Assembly (NCBI GenBank): GCA_012934845.2
Contig: WNNJ02002762.1
Coordinates: 18,029-82,028 of the forward strand
DNA: 64,000 nt
Direction of reading: 5' to 3'
Source: Pomphorhynchus laevis
Taxonomy: Eukaryota; Acanthocephala; Palaeacanthocephala; Echinorhynchida; Pomphorhynchidae
A model generated the notes under the pieces. That model saw only the letters and a list, made by a program, of their open reading frames with translations. It was not told the origin of the DNA and made no database searches. A program made the translations under genes and the position numbers. This document shows, piece after piece, positions 52,857-62,551 of this stretch (position 1 is its first letter; every line of letters starts with the position of its first letter).

Positions 52857-54577
52857 ACTCAATTCTTTCACGATCATCTACCCCTTGTAATATAAATCCT
52901 GATGAATTTTCTTCTTATCTACAAACTAAGCTATCTAATTTACTTTCCCTACTACCCATATCCCCCTTGTACCCACTCTTATCTTTAAATACTTCCCTCC
53001 CAGAACTATTCCACCTTCTTCCCGTTTCGTCTGATGAAGTTTCTTCGGTTCTGCTGTCATTACCTAATAAAACCTCTCCTTCTGACCCAATTCCCACTCA
53101 CTTACTTAAAAATATCTGCACTTTTATCTTACCCTTCCTAACAACATTGTTCAACTCGTCCATCCGTAGCCGTACATTTCTTTCCATCTGGAAATGCGCC
53201 ACTGTTCGTCCTATCATCAAAAAGCAATCTCTCGACTCTTCGCTACCATCTTCGTACCGTCCAATCTCACTTCTCCCAACCCTCTCTAAACTCCTTGAGC
53301 GTCTCGTTCTTAAGCAAGTTAATACATATCTCTATTCCTCTAACTTATTTCCTCCCTTCCAAGCCGCTTTTCGCTCTAATTACTCTACCGAAATTGCATG
53401 TCTTAAAGTTTATAACGACTTACTCATATCGCGCGATCATAAATTATGTAGTGTCATAGTTTCTCTTGATCTATCGTCTGCTTTTGACATCGTCGATCAC
53501 TCGATTCTTCTCCATCGCCTTCGTCATGATTATGGCTTCTCTTTACCCACTGTATCATGGTTTTCTTCATATCTATCAAACCGTACATTTCGCGTATATT
53601 CTAACTCTTCTCTCTCCCATCCTTCGTCCATTCCGTCCGGTGTTCCGCAAGGCTCCGTATTAGGCCCTATACTTTTCTCTCTTCTTCTTGGTGATTTGTC
53701 TTCGATTTCTCATAAATTTAACTTCCATGTTATGCAATATGCTGATGACATTCTCATCTATGCTCATGCACCTGTTTATCGTATTCGCGATCTTAGTGTT
53801 TCTGCTTCCGACTGTCTTGTCTCAATTTCAAACCATCTTTCTTCCCTTCGCCTTTCTCTGAATCCTGATAAATCCAAAATTATGTGGATCCTACCTCGAC
53901 GCCTCGGCTTCGAACCTCCCTCCGTATCATTAAATTCTACAATTCTTCCTATCGTTGATAATCTCGTTTTCCTAGGCTTCCATTTTGACAACCGACTTTC
54001 ACTTAAACCTTTCGTTAGAGATAAAGTACGCTCATCTACCTTGATACTCCGCAACCTCCGTCAAGTTCGTAGATTGATCGATTTCCCTTCTTGTATGACT
54101 CTCATATCATCTCTCCTTTTTTCTAGACTCGATTATTGTCTTAGTCTATTTTCCAACTCACCTAAATCCACTCTTCTTCCCCTACAACGCATCGTCAACG
54201 CAGCTGTCCGAATTCTCCTCCGTCTTCGTCGTTTTGATCACACATCCTACCATCTTGCTTCTCTCGATTTGCCTACAATTTATTGTCGTGTTCAAATTCG
54301 TCTTCTTATCGTTGCTTTCCGCCTTGTAACTTTTCATACCCCTTCATTTCTCAACCTTCCTTTTCTTGATAATTCCCGTCCTGTTTACTGTTCCTTGCGT
54401 TCCTGTAATTCCCTTCTTTTACATGTCCCAAACTACTCTACCTCCTTTGGACTCCGCTCCTTCCTGGTGGCTGCTCCTCTATCGTGGAATCATCTGTCCA
54501 TTCATATACGCCAATCAACTTCCCTGCAGTGCTTCAAACGACAAATCCGATCCCATCTGAACAATTTAACTGCTTGA
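52802..54577 (+). CDS. LINE B ORF2, second part: RT and C-terminal region
   Basis: 591 residues. FNSKSHWKILNSILSRSSTP (linker), [87 protein letters not shown] and the C-terminal LSWNHLSIHIRQSTSLQCFK. All RT catalytic residues are present. Confidence 0.88.
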   Translation: MAKSTRVIFNSKSHWKILNSILSRSSTPCNINPDEFSSYLQTKLSNLLSLLPISPLYPLLSLNTSLPELFHLLPVSSDEVSSVLLSLPNKTSPSDPIPTHLLKNICTFILPFLTTLFNSSIRSRTFLSIWKCATVRPIIKKQSLDSSLPSSYRPISLLPTLSKLLERLVLKQVNTYLYSSNLFPPFQAAFRSNYSTEIACLKVYNDLLISRDHKLCSVIVSLDLSSAFDIVDHSILLHRLRHDYGFSLPTVSWFSSYLSNRTFRVYSNSSLSHPSSIPSGVPQGSVLGPILFSLLLGDLSSISHKFNFHVMQYADDILIYAHAPVYRIRDLSVSASDCLVSISNHLSSLRLSLNPDKSKIMWILPRRLGFEPPSVSLNSTILPIVDNLVFLGFHFDNRLSLKPFVRDKVRSSTLILRNLRQVRRLIDFPSCMTLISSLLFSRLDYCLSLFSNSPKSTLLPLQRIVNAAVRILLRLRRFDHTSYHLASLDLPTIYCRVQIRLLIVAFRLVTFHTPSFLNLPFLDNSRPVYCSLRSCNSLLLHVPNYSTSFGLRSFLVAAPLSWNHLSIHIRQSTSLQCFKRQIRSHLNNLTA

Positions 54578-54606
54578 CTTTCTCATTTTTGTTTGTGGAC
54601 TTGTAA

Positions 54607-54623
54607 GCGTACAGCTTGTACGC
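54607..54623 (+). promoter_or_regulatory. Conserved LINE 3' hairpin (family B form)
   Basis: GCGTAC-AGCTT-GTACGC, 6-bp stem. In family A the same place reads GCGTGC-GCTG-GCACGC (48192-48207, 50043-50058, minus strand 21608-21593 and 26559-26544). One base pair is swapped from G-C to A-T with the stem kept. It is followed in both by CATTTGCCAC. Probably the RT recognition site on the LINE RNA. Confidence 0.75.
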
Positions 54624-54660
54624 ATTTGCCACATTAAATAAATTTGTATTATTATTATTA

Positions 54661-55080
54661 AATATATCCAAGTGCTGCCTCATGCACTTAGGACATAATA
54701 AATTTCCTATCAGATATAAATTAGGTGCCGAGCCAATTACGCAGATACAATGCACGAGAGATTTGGGAATACTTATGCACAAGTCATTGAAGAGTCGCCC
54801 AAACACAACAGGATCATCCAAACGACCAGGAAACGTAGCTATGTTGTCCGGAGGTGTTCTTGTAACCCATCGGCTTCCTGTCTTAAAATAATATAAAATT
54901 CACTTATTCGTCCTATTATTGAATTTGTATCCCTGCGCTTTTTCCGTGTACATGTGGTGAGATGAATTAGCTTGAAAATAGCCTACGTAGGTTGACGAGA
55001 TGGTGTCATTCCCTCTGGAAATCGTCTTATAAGGACCACTTTCGCAATATAGGAGTTCCTTCAGTCCGTACTATTATAGT
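54661..55080 (+). mobile_element. CR1-like LINE fragment (RT thumb region)
   Basis: Reads NISKCCLMHLGHNKFPIRYK ... PITQIQCTRDLGILMHKSLK and, in another frame, LIRPIIEF, typical of the region after the RT palm in CR1-like elements (compare LINE C: KKCAHMRLGH ... LDLGIIVQNNLK). Truncated at both ends. Confidence 0.65.
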
Positions 55081-55087
55081 ATAAAAA

Positions 55088-55790
55088 AACGATTTATTTT
55101 AACGTGGCAAATGCGTGACAGTGCACGCTTACATGATCACAAAAAAAACAAGACTGTGAATCATGTGTCGAGAAGGTGTGAACGGAGGAGGTGTTTGAAT
55201 ATGTTAAAGGAGGGAGCGCGGCGGACGTCAAGAGGGAGTAGATTCCAGGCGAGTGAGGCGGCGACGAGGAAGGATCGGAGACCGTAGTTGTTGGAGTAAT
55301 TAGGAATGTGGAGTAAGAGGGTATGACAGGAACGAAGCGATAGCGAGGTGGGGCGAGTATCGTCTAAGAAAGGAAGGTTGATGAACGATAAGGAGCCGAC
55401 AGCGATGAGACGAAAAGTAACGAGAAGAAGGCGGAGTTTGATGCGGATGTGGATGGTGGGCCAGGAGAGTTGGGCAAAATATGTGGATGTGTGGTCGAAG
55501 CGACGGAGACGAAAGAGCACTCGAACGGCGGTGTTGATTATTCGTTGTAGGGGTAGGATGATGGATTTTGGAGAATTGGCGAAAAGGCTAAGGCAGTAAT
55601 CGATTTTAGGTAAAAGAAGCGATGAAAGAAGATACATACAAGAACGGAAGTCGATAAGGGGGCGGATACGGCGGATGTCACGGAGAATTAAGTTAGACGA
55701 GCGGACCTTGTCACGGACGAAGGGTTTAAGGGAAATGTGATCATCGAAATGGAAGCCTAAGAAAGTGAGATTGTGGACTATAGGGACTAT
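55088..55790 (-). mobile_element. L2-like LINE family A, copy A9: 3' third
   Basis: One minus-strand open frame (55793-55161, 210 residues) covers the region after the RT palm: IVHNLTFLGFHFDDHISLKP ... RIINTAVRVLFRLRRFDHTS ... WNLLPLDVRRAPSFNIFKHL. The hairpin (55128-55113) shares the GTCACGC variant with A4, and the tail is AATAAATCG plus T7, so A4 and A9 belong to one subfamily. Confidence 0.85.
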
Positions 55791-55829
55791 CAAGACATAG
55801 TATATCTTGATATTTTATGTTTTAGGGAT

Positions 55830-56515
55830 ATGTTATTCGAACGTGACCAATTCCCGGTCGAACTACTAACCTAGATCACTCTCTTACTGTGAAGATCTTG
55901 CATCACGGCAAACTCGAAGACTATATCACCTTTCTCATCGAGCCATTAAGAGTGAACTTGCGAATCAAATTCAAAAAGTATGTCGAAGGGTAATCCAAGA
56001 ACCAATATTACAGAATGTACCCGAGACCACGTCATTTGAAGCAACATCGACGACTAGGGATCGTAATGCAAGGGCAGACATTGTGTGTAACGGCCTATTC
56101 GGACATGTGACGGAGCGGTCCTTCCTGGACATTTGCATTTTTAATAGTTTTGCTCCATCGTATGCAACGAGTCACATGTCAAATCCCTTTGTATATCACG
56201 AGGAAAGGAAGAATGGCAAATACAAAGAACGTATAAACAGAATTGAGCGGGCTCATTTTCATCCATTTGTTATGTCAACAACGGGTGGATTGGGAAACGC
56301 GGCTAACACTGTGTTAAAAAAGGTAGCATCAATGCATGCTTTGCAAGGACCACAGAATTACGCCGAGATAATACACACATACAGATGCCGTTTGTCGAGA
56401 ATGATGGCTCGAGTAGTATCAATGTCCATGCAGGGCGTTTGTAGCCAGACGCTAGAATTGTAAAACATGACAAATCATAAATGTATTATTATTTAAAAAA
56501 AATAAAAAAAAATAA
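55830..56515 (+). mobile_element. RLE LINE, 3' end (nuclease domain)
   Basis: Encodes TTRDRNARADIVCNGLFGHV, then ERSFLDICIFNSFAPSYATS, KYKERINRIERAHFHPFVMS and TTGGLGNAANTVLKKVASMH. This is the restriction-like nuclease of the RLE LINE group (compare SARLDILCSGLHGSRFER and SFIPLIFSTSGGMG at 33.6-33.9 kb). Frame open 56083-56460, followed by an AAAAATAAAA-type tail. 5'-truncated. Confidence 0.75.
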
Positions 56516-56622
56516 AAAAAAATATCCTTATTATTACAGGTCATAGCCGTAAGGCTGTTTTGACCGCTCACAAAAAAAATAAATACAAGAAAAAAAATCA
56601 CAAATATCATTCAGTATATATA

Positions 56623-57426
56623 TCAGAACCATGGGTACTGCAGCAACCACCATTCGTTCTCATTTCGAATCCAGTTCTTTATATTGGATTTAAATTCATT
56701 GATTGTATGCACCGCAACGACATCAACTGGAAGACGATTCCAAATATTCACCGCTCGATGAGACAGTCGGAAATGACGAGGGTATTTTCCGTGCTCATGT
56801 ACTACTAGTACTTTCGAGTGCCCTCTACGTCCATCCCGTTCATTGAGTTCAACTCTATTTGCTGGAAAATTTTCATCTTTATTAACTAGTCGATACATAG
56901 CTAGAAAGTCGAAAAGAAGGAACCTTTCACGCACTGTCGGCATATTCAAACTTTTTATTCGTGCCTCATAGGGAAGATATCGTACCTGATGACATAATTT
57001 CGTAAACCGTCGAAGTATGCGCTCTAATTGATCAAGTTCTGTACGCGTACACGGAAAGACTACTGGCGACACATATTCTAATATCTGTCTTATAAGAGCA
57101 TTATATAAACGCACAACACAAACGGGAGATAAATCTTTAAAGCAATTTTTGACAATATAGGTCATTCTTCTTGCTGCGTTACAAATCCTATCAGTGTTAG
57201 TACGTGTTTTCAGATTGTTTTGAACAATTATACCAAGATCCAGAATGGACTGCGTGGAAACAACAAACTCATCGCCAATAAAATATTCTTGACTCACATT
57301 GCTATGACCTAATCTCATATGTGCACACTTTTTAATATTCAATGTAATTCCAGTGTTTAAAGACCATCGATAAACAATGTTTAGGATATTTTGAAAGTCA
57401 TTTCGATCCTTGTTGGTTTTAATCAA
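56623..57426 (-). CDS. LINE C ORF2: RT thumb and C-terminal region
   Basis: WSLNTGITLNIKKCAHMRLG, SILDLGIIVQNNLKTRTNTD, YNALIRQILEYVSPVVFPC, RYLPYEARIKSLNMPTVRER and AVNIWNRLPVDVVAVHTINE: the standard CR1-like C-terminal series, intact over 267 residues. Confidence 0.8.
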   Translation of the reverse strand: MIKTNKDRNDFQNILNIVYRWSLNTGITLNIKKCAHMRLGHSNVSQEYFIGDEFVVSTQSILDLGIIVQNNLKTRTNTDRICNAARRMTYIVKNCFKDLSPVCVVRLYNALIRQILEYVSPVVFPCTRTELDQLERILRRFTKLCHQVRYLPYEARIKSLNMPTVRERFLLFDFLAMYRLVNKDENFPANRVELNERDGRRGHSKVLVVHEHGKYPRHFRLSHRAVNIWNRLPVDVVAVHTINEFKSNIKNWIRNENEWWLLQYPWF

Positions 57427-57437
57427 TTTGCATACCT

Positions 57438-57890
57438 TTACATCGTCGCAAAAGCTAAAACACTACAATCCTCAATTAAATCTAGTAGCTGATTTATAAA
57501 TATGTTAAACAACAAGGGTCCTAAGACTGATCCCTGTGGTACTCCTGAGGTTATAGGACGATAAGACGATAGGGATTGACCTACACGAACAGCAAAGGAT
57601 CTATCTTTAAGAAAATCTTGAATCCAGCTTATAATGGAGCGATTGACTTTATAAGACTCAAGGGTGGAAATTATCATTTTGTGGGGCACCCTATCAAAAG
57701 CCCGACTAAAGTCAAGAAATATTACGTCGATACAGTACCCGTTAGCAACATGTCCAACCCAATCTTCACGAGCATATAATAAGTTTGTAAGACATGAACG
57801 CCGAGGGCGAAATCCATGCTGTGCATTATTGAGAATTCTTAGCGAACTCAAATGATCATATATGCGTCTGTTTAGTATGCGCTCAATCAC
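57438..57890 (-). CDS. LINE C ORF2: RT fingers and palm, first part
   Basis: [56 protein letters not shown] (catalytic Asp) and [20 protein letters not shown]. The frame is lost right at the FADD motif. Confidence 0.8.
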   Translation of the reverse strand: MIERILNRRIYDHLSSLRILNNAQHGFRPRRSCLTNLLYAREDWVGHVANGYCIDVIFLDFSRAFDRVPHKMIISTLESYKVNRSIISWIQDFLKDRSFAVRVGQSLSSYRPITSGVPQGSVLGPLLFNIFINQLLDLIEDCSVLAFATM

Positions 57891-58630
57891 TTTGCATACA
57901 ACACTAGTTAGACTTATTGCCCTATAGTTATTCGGATCATCTTTTTCACCATTTTTATAAATTGGTACTACAATCGCTTTTTTTCCAGGCAGCAGGTAAC
58001 TTCGAAATGCGCAAGCTCAGCTCAAATATGGAGGCTAATGGCTCAGCCAGAACAGGAGCAAGTAACTTAAGAAGTTGGGGGTGAATATCATCGGGGCCTG
58101 CCGCTGATGATCTAGATAACCTAGCTAATTCAACAAACACCTCATGTGCTGTTATCGTTAAAACTGGAGAACCAATTTCTACCTGTTGTGATGCTGCATC
58201 TCCACATATGCTAGAGAAAGCATCTGGTGTCAGCTCAAAAGCGGATGCAAACAATTCTGCCATGCTGTCTGGCGATGTCACTCGAGTGTTACCGTCTCTT
58301 AAAGATGAAATTGCTGGTAGCAGAGCTCTGGATCCTTTCACATAAGCCCAAAATTTTTTTGGTTCTGTATCAATTTGTAAAGCTAATTGATCTTCAAAAC
58401 TTTGCCTTTTTGTAATCTTAAGGCGATTGACGAAATTTCGGAACATTGTATACCGCTTTTTAAAATTATTCTGATGACGGCTTAGTTCAAATAGACGATT
58501 CCTATGTTTGAGAGCATATCGCAATTCAGTGTCAAACCAAGGAGGGTATTTAGCTTTACTTTTTGGTAATCTACGGAGTGGTGCAAACTTATCTGCAAGA
58601 GCTACTAAACCTGATTCAATAACATGCCAC

Positions 58631-58737
58631 TGTTGTAAATCGAGATATACCAAAGAGGTTTATTCGAACATCTACAAACAATTCGAGTAAATAATTAAAT
58701 GTGTCAGAACGATAGAAAACAGTTAAGAATCACCACA
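58631..58737 (-). repeat. 3' LTR of Gypsy 2
   Basis: 107 bp, matching the 5' LTR except one base near its inner end. Confidence 0.88.
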
Positions 58738-61383
58738 ATCCTCCCACTTAATAAAATCGTCGAACCGTTTCGGTTTCCTTAACTTTCTTCGAGGTCTGTC
58801 TGAATCTGACCGAAGGGTATCGACATCTGGTGCCTCTGTTGTACGAGGATGTTCGTTCGTTATCGACACCACGTCATCGGTAGGAACCGTAAACGATATG
58901 CTATCGTCAACCGTGAATGATCTACTGCCAGTAGTCTGAACATCATCGGCGTCGATTAATCCTGGTTGTGTGTGATTTACCGGAAGTGTTTCCTCGGTAC
59001 CTTCACTTTGGGTGTCCTTAGCCTGAAACGTGATATCAAACGTTGCTGGTCGTGATATCGGGGCGAGGTCGCGAGGCGAGACCATCGTAGTGCGTCCATT
59101 TGGATATTTAATCAATGCGGAATGGCGATTTGCTTCGACGAGTTGGACTTCCAACACTTTAGGATCGAACTTGCTTTTCTGTAGAAAGTTACGCACCAAG
59201 ATTGGACCGGGCTCGCATAACCAACTGGGAAGGGATTTACCGTAACAGCTATTTCGACCGTATGAAAATAAGCGTTCGTGTGGAGACTGGCCAGTCGCTG
59301 TACTTAAAAGTGTGCGAATAGCGTTCAACGCCGTTGAAAGATACTGCTCCCACTTGTCGCTCAATTCACCTTCATCGACTAAAGCCAATTCAATAGCCTT
59401 CCATATGATGCCATTCATCCGTTCACACTGTCCGTTTCCTCTCGGGTTATACGTTGCAGTATGAGTAACATGTACACCTGCATCACGAAGAAACTCTCGT
59501 GTCTCTGTTGAGATAAATGCTGCGCCTCTGTCGGAGTGTATAGCCACCGGAGTTCCAAAGATACAGAAAAGTTGACGTAGGCAGTATATTACCGTCTTTG
59601 ACGACATATCCGAACACGGAAAAGCCCATGGGAAACGAGAGAATTCGTCAACTACAGTCAAGAGATATCGGTTTCCTGTAGAATTCGACATTGGTCCTTT
59701 AAAATCAATAGCAAGACGTTCGAACGGTCGACTAGCACGCACAACTTCACCTTGGGTCCCTTTAAAATATCGCGGCTTGACGCGAGCACAAGTTTCGCAC
59801 TTCTTCACGACGTCCCTCACTTCGTCGAGGCTGGCAGGTATATTTTTTGATCTGATATAAGCCCAGAGTCTCGTAATGCCCGGATGGCAAAGTCGTCTGT
59901 GTAACTCCTTTAGATTTTGTCCAGTGAACGAAACAGCAGTACATTGAACTCGAGAGAGTGTGTCGGCCGGAACATTATTCTTGCCGGGACGATAACGAAT
60001 TTCATACTCCAATTCGGAAAGCTCGAGTCTCCACCGGGCAATTTTATCGTTTTTTATCGAGCTCTTCGTGGAAGGCTTGAACATGAATGATAGCGACCTC
60101 TGATCGCAGACAATCGTCAATTTTCTTCCCACTAAGTAATGTCGCCAATGTCGAGTTGCTTCGATGATGGCCAATGCCTCTAATTCAACAGCCGGCTGCA
60201 ACTTCTCTGCCTTTGTTAGAACTCTTGAGAAAAATGCCACAGGTCGCTCCTCCTGTGACAGCACCCCTGAAATAGCAACTCCTGAGGCATCGGTTTCCAG
60301 AATGAAAGGAAGATCCTCACAAATACCAGCCTTACACGCCTGACTAAGTTCGAGTCGAACGATGTTAAAAGAACGTAATGCATCCTCGTCCATTGGGAAA
60401 GTGTCACAGCAAGCAAACGATCTAATTTTGTCTGAGAATCTTGAAATCCATCCGGAATAATAAGTTAACATACCAAGAATACGTTGTTTATCTTTCAGTG
60501 TACGAGGAGCATCCATTCGAAGTAGTGGCTGCAATCTACTTGGATCGGGCTTGACTGAGCCCTCTGTGATTGAATATCCCAAAATACTGATAACAGGACT
60601 AGCGACGACAGATTTGTCCTTGTTAATATCCAGATTGTACTTTTTCGCGATCCTCAAAAATCGTGCTAAATTAGTGTCGTGTGCTACCCTGTCTACACCG
60701 GTAACGATCACGTCATCCAAATACGCATAAACACCCAAAAGATTTTCTGCGTTTATAATAGAATCCATAATACGTTGAAAAGCCGCAACACCGTTCTTTA
60801 AACCGAAAGGCATGCACCGATACTGGTATAGGCCCCCAGCCGCCTCAAAAGCTGTGTATTTGCGATCGCTTTCTACCAATGGAATTTGATTATATGCATT
60901 TTTAAGATCGAATACACTGAACCACGTACACTTGGATATCTTATCTATAAAGTCATCGATTCTCGGTAAAGGATAAGCGTCAGAGCGTGAGAATCGGTTG
61001 ATCGTAGCCGCATAATCGACTACCATACGCCGTTTTCCATTCTTGTTAGTAACAATTAGCACCTGTGATCTCCAAGGAGAAGAACTTTTTTCAATGACAC
61101 CGTCTTGAAATAGCCTCGCTACCTCATGCTGAATGAATCGATATTGATCAGGCGTTCTCCTTCTGCTTTTTGTTTGAATCGGGATGCAGTCTGCGCTTAG
61201 TTCGCCTATCACTCGTGCCGGTTCGATGTTCATAAGATTCACAACCGTCTGTAAAATCAGCTCGTTACCGCTGCCGCCGAAGTTAAGCCGGAAAGAGGAC
61301 AATCGTTTCAAAAACGGAATACCCAGAATGACGTCTGTATACAAGTCATCTAATAGGATCAAACGTAATCTTGCCCATTGCAC
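58723..61383 (-). CDS. Gypsy 2 pol
   Basis: 886 residues. End of protease (DVILGIPFLKRL), RT (KRRMVVDYAATINRFS, MPFGLKNGVAAFQR, YAYLDDVIVTG), RNase H (ILETDASGVAISGVLSQEER, VCDQRSL), integrase zinc finger (HRRLCHPGITRLW ... CETCARV), integrase core (AIDFKGPMSNST, HSDRGAAF, GQCERMNG) and a basic C-terminus without a chromodomain. Confidence 0.88.
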   Translation of the reverse strand: MQWARLRLILLDDLYTDVILGIPFLKRLSSFRLNFGGSGNELILQTVVNLMNIEPARVIGELSADCIPIQTKSRRRTPDQYRFIQHEVARLFQDGVIEKSSSPWRSQVLIVTNKNGKRRMVVDYAATINRFSRSDAYPLPRIDDFIDKISKCTWFSVFDLKNAYNQIPLVESDRKYTAFEAAGGLYQYRCMPFGLKNGVAAFQRIMDSIINAENLLGVYAYLDDVIVTGVDRVAHDTNLARFLRIAKKYNLDINKDKSVVASPVISILGYSITEGSVKPDPSRLQPLLRMDAPRTLKDKQRILGMLTYYSGWISRFSDKIRSFACCDTFPMDEDALRSFNIVRLELSQACKAGICEDLPFILETDASGVAISGVLSQEERPVAFFSRVLTKAEKLQPAVELEALAIIEATRHWRHYLVGRKLTIVCDQRSLSFMFKPSTKSSIKNDKIARWRLELSELEYEIRYRPGKNNVPADTLSRVQCTAVSFTGQNLKELHRRLCHPGITRLWAYIRSKNIPASLDEVRDVVKKCETCARVKPRYFKGTQGEVVRASRPFERLAIDFKGPMSNSTGNRYLLTVVDEFSRFPWAFPCSDMSSKTVIYCLRQLFCIFGTPVAIHSDRGAAFISTETREFLRDAGVHVTHTATYNPRGNGQCERMNGIIWKAIELALVDEGELSDKWEQYLSTALNAIRTLLSTATGQSPHERLFSYGRNSCYGKSLPSWLCEPGPILVRNFLQKSKFDPKVLEVQLVEANRHSALIKYPNGRTTMVSPRDLAPISRPATFDITFQAKDTQSEGTEETLPVNHTQPGLIDADDVQTTGSRSFTVDDSISFTVPTDDVVSITNEHPRTTEAPDVDTLRSDSDRPRRKLRKPKRFDDFIKWEDCGDS

Positions 61384-62495
61384 TTAATCGTCACAAATGC
61401 CTGTCGGTTCAGTCTTTTCGTGCATTTCGTAGTAGCCATACTGACCGTTTCGTTGCAACGAATAATCGTCAGTCCACAGCGTCGTGCGGCATTGGACGAG
61501 ATGAAGTTGCCGCTGCTACCAGTATCCATTAAGGCCTGTAAGGAATGCTCGTTAATCGTAACTTTGATAGTGGACGGAGCTAACTCTTGATAGAAAGGTG
61601 ATGACACGCTCGCCAATGCAGCAGTATTCACAGAAAATTTTACTGGTTGTGACTGCCCAGAACGACAAACACGTGCGAAATGTCCCGTTTTTCTGCATTT
61701 ATTGCAAGTGGCATCTTTGGCCGGACAACGTAATCTAGGATGTACCATTCCACCACAGAAGAAGCATCGTTTCTTCACTGTTGATAGTTGTATTTCGGTT
61801 AATTGGTTATGATCGTTGTCAAATAGAATGGAACTTGTTTCTGCGGGTTGGGGCAGCGCCGCCATCTGTATAAACTGCTCAGACGTAGATGTAGTGTAAG
61901 TGTTCGCTTGTATCTCAGCTTGCTCAAGTGAACGAGCCAATTTGAATGCTTCATCCAGAGATAACGTTGTATACTCTAGTAATCGTTGACGGCTCGATTG
62001 CGATCGGATACCGCGAATGAATGAATCTCGCACATACATATCGTGGTGTTCCATCGCCGAAACTGCCTTGAAATCACATCGTTTTCCTAGTTCCAATAGG
62101 TGAAGATGGAACTGGTCAATCGTCTGATGTTCTTGTTGTTGACATGTGGAAAGTATGTGTCTATTGAAAATTACGTTGGGCTCCTTAACGAACATAGTCT
62201 GCAGTCGACCCAGAGCTTCATCTAAGGTTGTACAATCGTCAATCGTTCGATATAGATCACAGGAAACGGTATTGTGAAGCATAGGTAGCTTGTGTTCCTC
62301 TTTCATGTCTGGGATTGTGTTCAAGAATACTTTGAAGCGGCTTACCCAGTGATTCCAAACAGAAGACGCGTTGTTACTGTTCGGTTCTAGAGACAAACTT
62401 TCGGGTTTGAGGAACTTCTCCATGATATACAATGTTCGAATAATTGTTGTAAATCGAGATATACCAAAGAGGTTTATTCGAACATCTACAAACAA
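61359..62495 (-). CDS. Gypsy 2 gag (with protease start)
   Basis: Gag-like protein of 378 residues. The capsid-type region opens MEKFLKPESLSLEPNSNNAS. Two zinc knuckles follow, CFFCGGMVHPRLRC and CNKCRKTGHFARVC. Near the end ALMDTGSSGNFI is the aspartic protease active site (DTG). The upstream leader is only about 20 bases. Confidence 0.85.
   Translation of the reverse strand: MFVDVRINLFGISRFTTIIRTLYIMEKFLKPESLSLEPNSNNASSVWNHWVSRFKVFLNTIPDMKEEHKLPMLHNTVSCDLYRTIDDCTTLDEALGRLQTMFVKEPNVIFNRHILSTCQQQEHQTIDQFHLHLLELGKRCDFKAVSAMEHHDMYVRDSFIRGIRSQSSRQRLLEYTTLSLDEAFKLARSLEQAEIQANTYTTSTSEQFIQMAALPQPAETSSILFDNDHNQLTEIQLSTVKKRCFFCGGMVHPRLRCPAKDATCNKCRKTGHFARVCRSGQSQPVKFSVNTAALASVSSPFYQELAPSTIKVTINEHSLQALMDTGSSGNFISSNAARRCGLTIIRCNETVSMATTKCTKRLNRQAFVTIKCNGQDYV
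62432..62485 (-). promoter_or_regulatory. Self-priming site of Gypsy 2 (leader site and LTR partner)
   Basis: Plus-strand ATGTTCGAATAA (62432-62443), one base outside the 5' LTR, is the exact inverse complement of TTATTCGAACAT (62474-62485) inside it. It occupies the primer-binding-site position. I saw no obvious tRNA-derived site, though I could not search for one. Confidence 0.7.
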
Positions 62496-62551
62496 TTCGA
62501 GTAAATAATTAAATGTGTCAGAACGATAGAAAACAGTTAAGAATCACAACA
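62445..62551 (-). repeat. 5' LTR of Gypsy 2
   Basis: 107 bp, TGTTGTGATTC ... TTTACAACA on the minus strand. It contains GATGTTCGAATAAACC, the proposed RNA start. Unusually short for a Ty3/Gypsy LTR. Confidence 0.88.

Larger units (their letters stand above)
50334..54660 (+). mobile_element. L2-like LINE family B, nearly complete
   Basis: A sister of family A with the same plan: ORF1 with zinc cluster, ORF2 endonuclease plus RT, 3' hairpin GCGTAC-AGCTT-GTACGC (54607-54623), ATTTGCCACATTAAATAAAT and a TTA-repeat tail. Visible damage: a frameshift in a C run of ORF1 (about 50875), a stop at the very end of the ORF1 homology (51672) and a frameshift in ORF2 near 52830. Everything else is open, so this is a fairly young copy. 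Confidence 0.88.
58631..62551 (-). mobile_element. Ty3/Gypsy LTR element 2, looks whole
   Basis: A 3.9-kb element with 107-bp LTRs (58631-58737 and 62445-62551) that differ at one base by eye, so insertion is recent. It is flanked by TGCCAC on both sides (target-site duplication in LINE C). Parts: gag with two zinc knuckles and the protease start (62495-61359), and pol with protease end, RT, RNase H and integrase (61383-58723). The two frames overlap by 25 bases, the arrangement for which Ty3/Gypsy elements use ribosomal frameshifting. No breaks seen. No envelope gene and no chromodomain. Confidence 0.9.
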
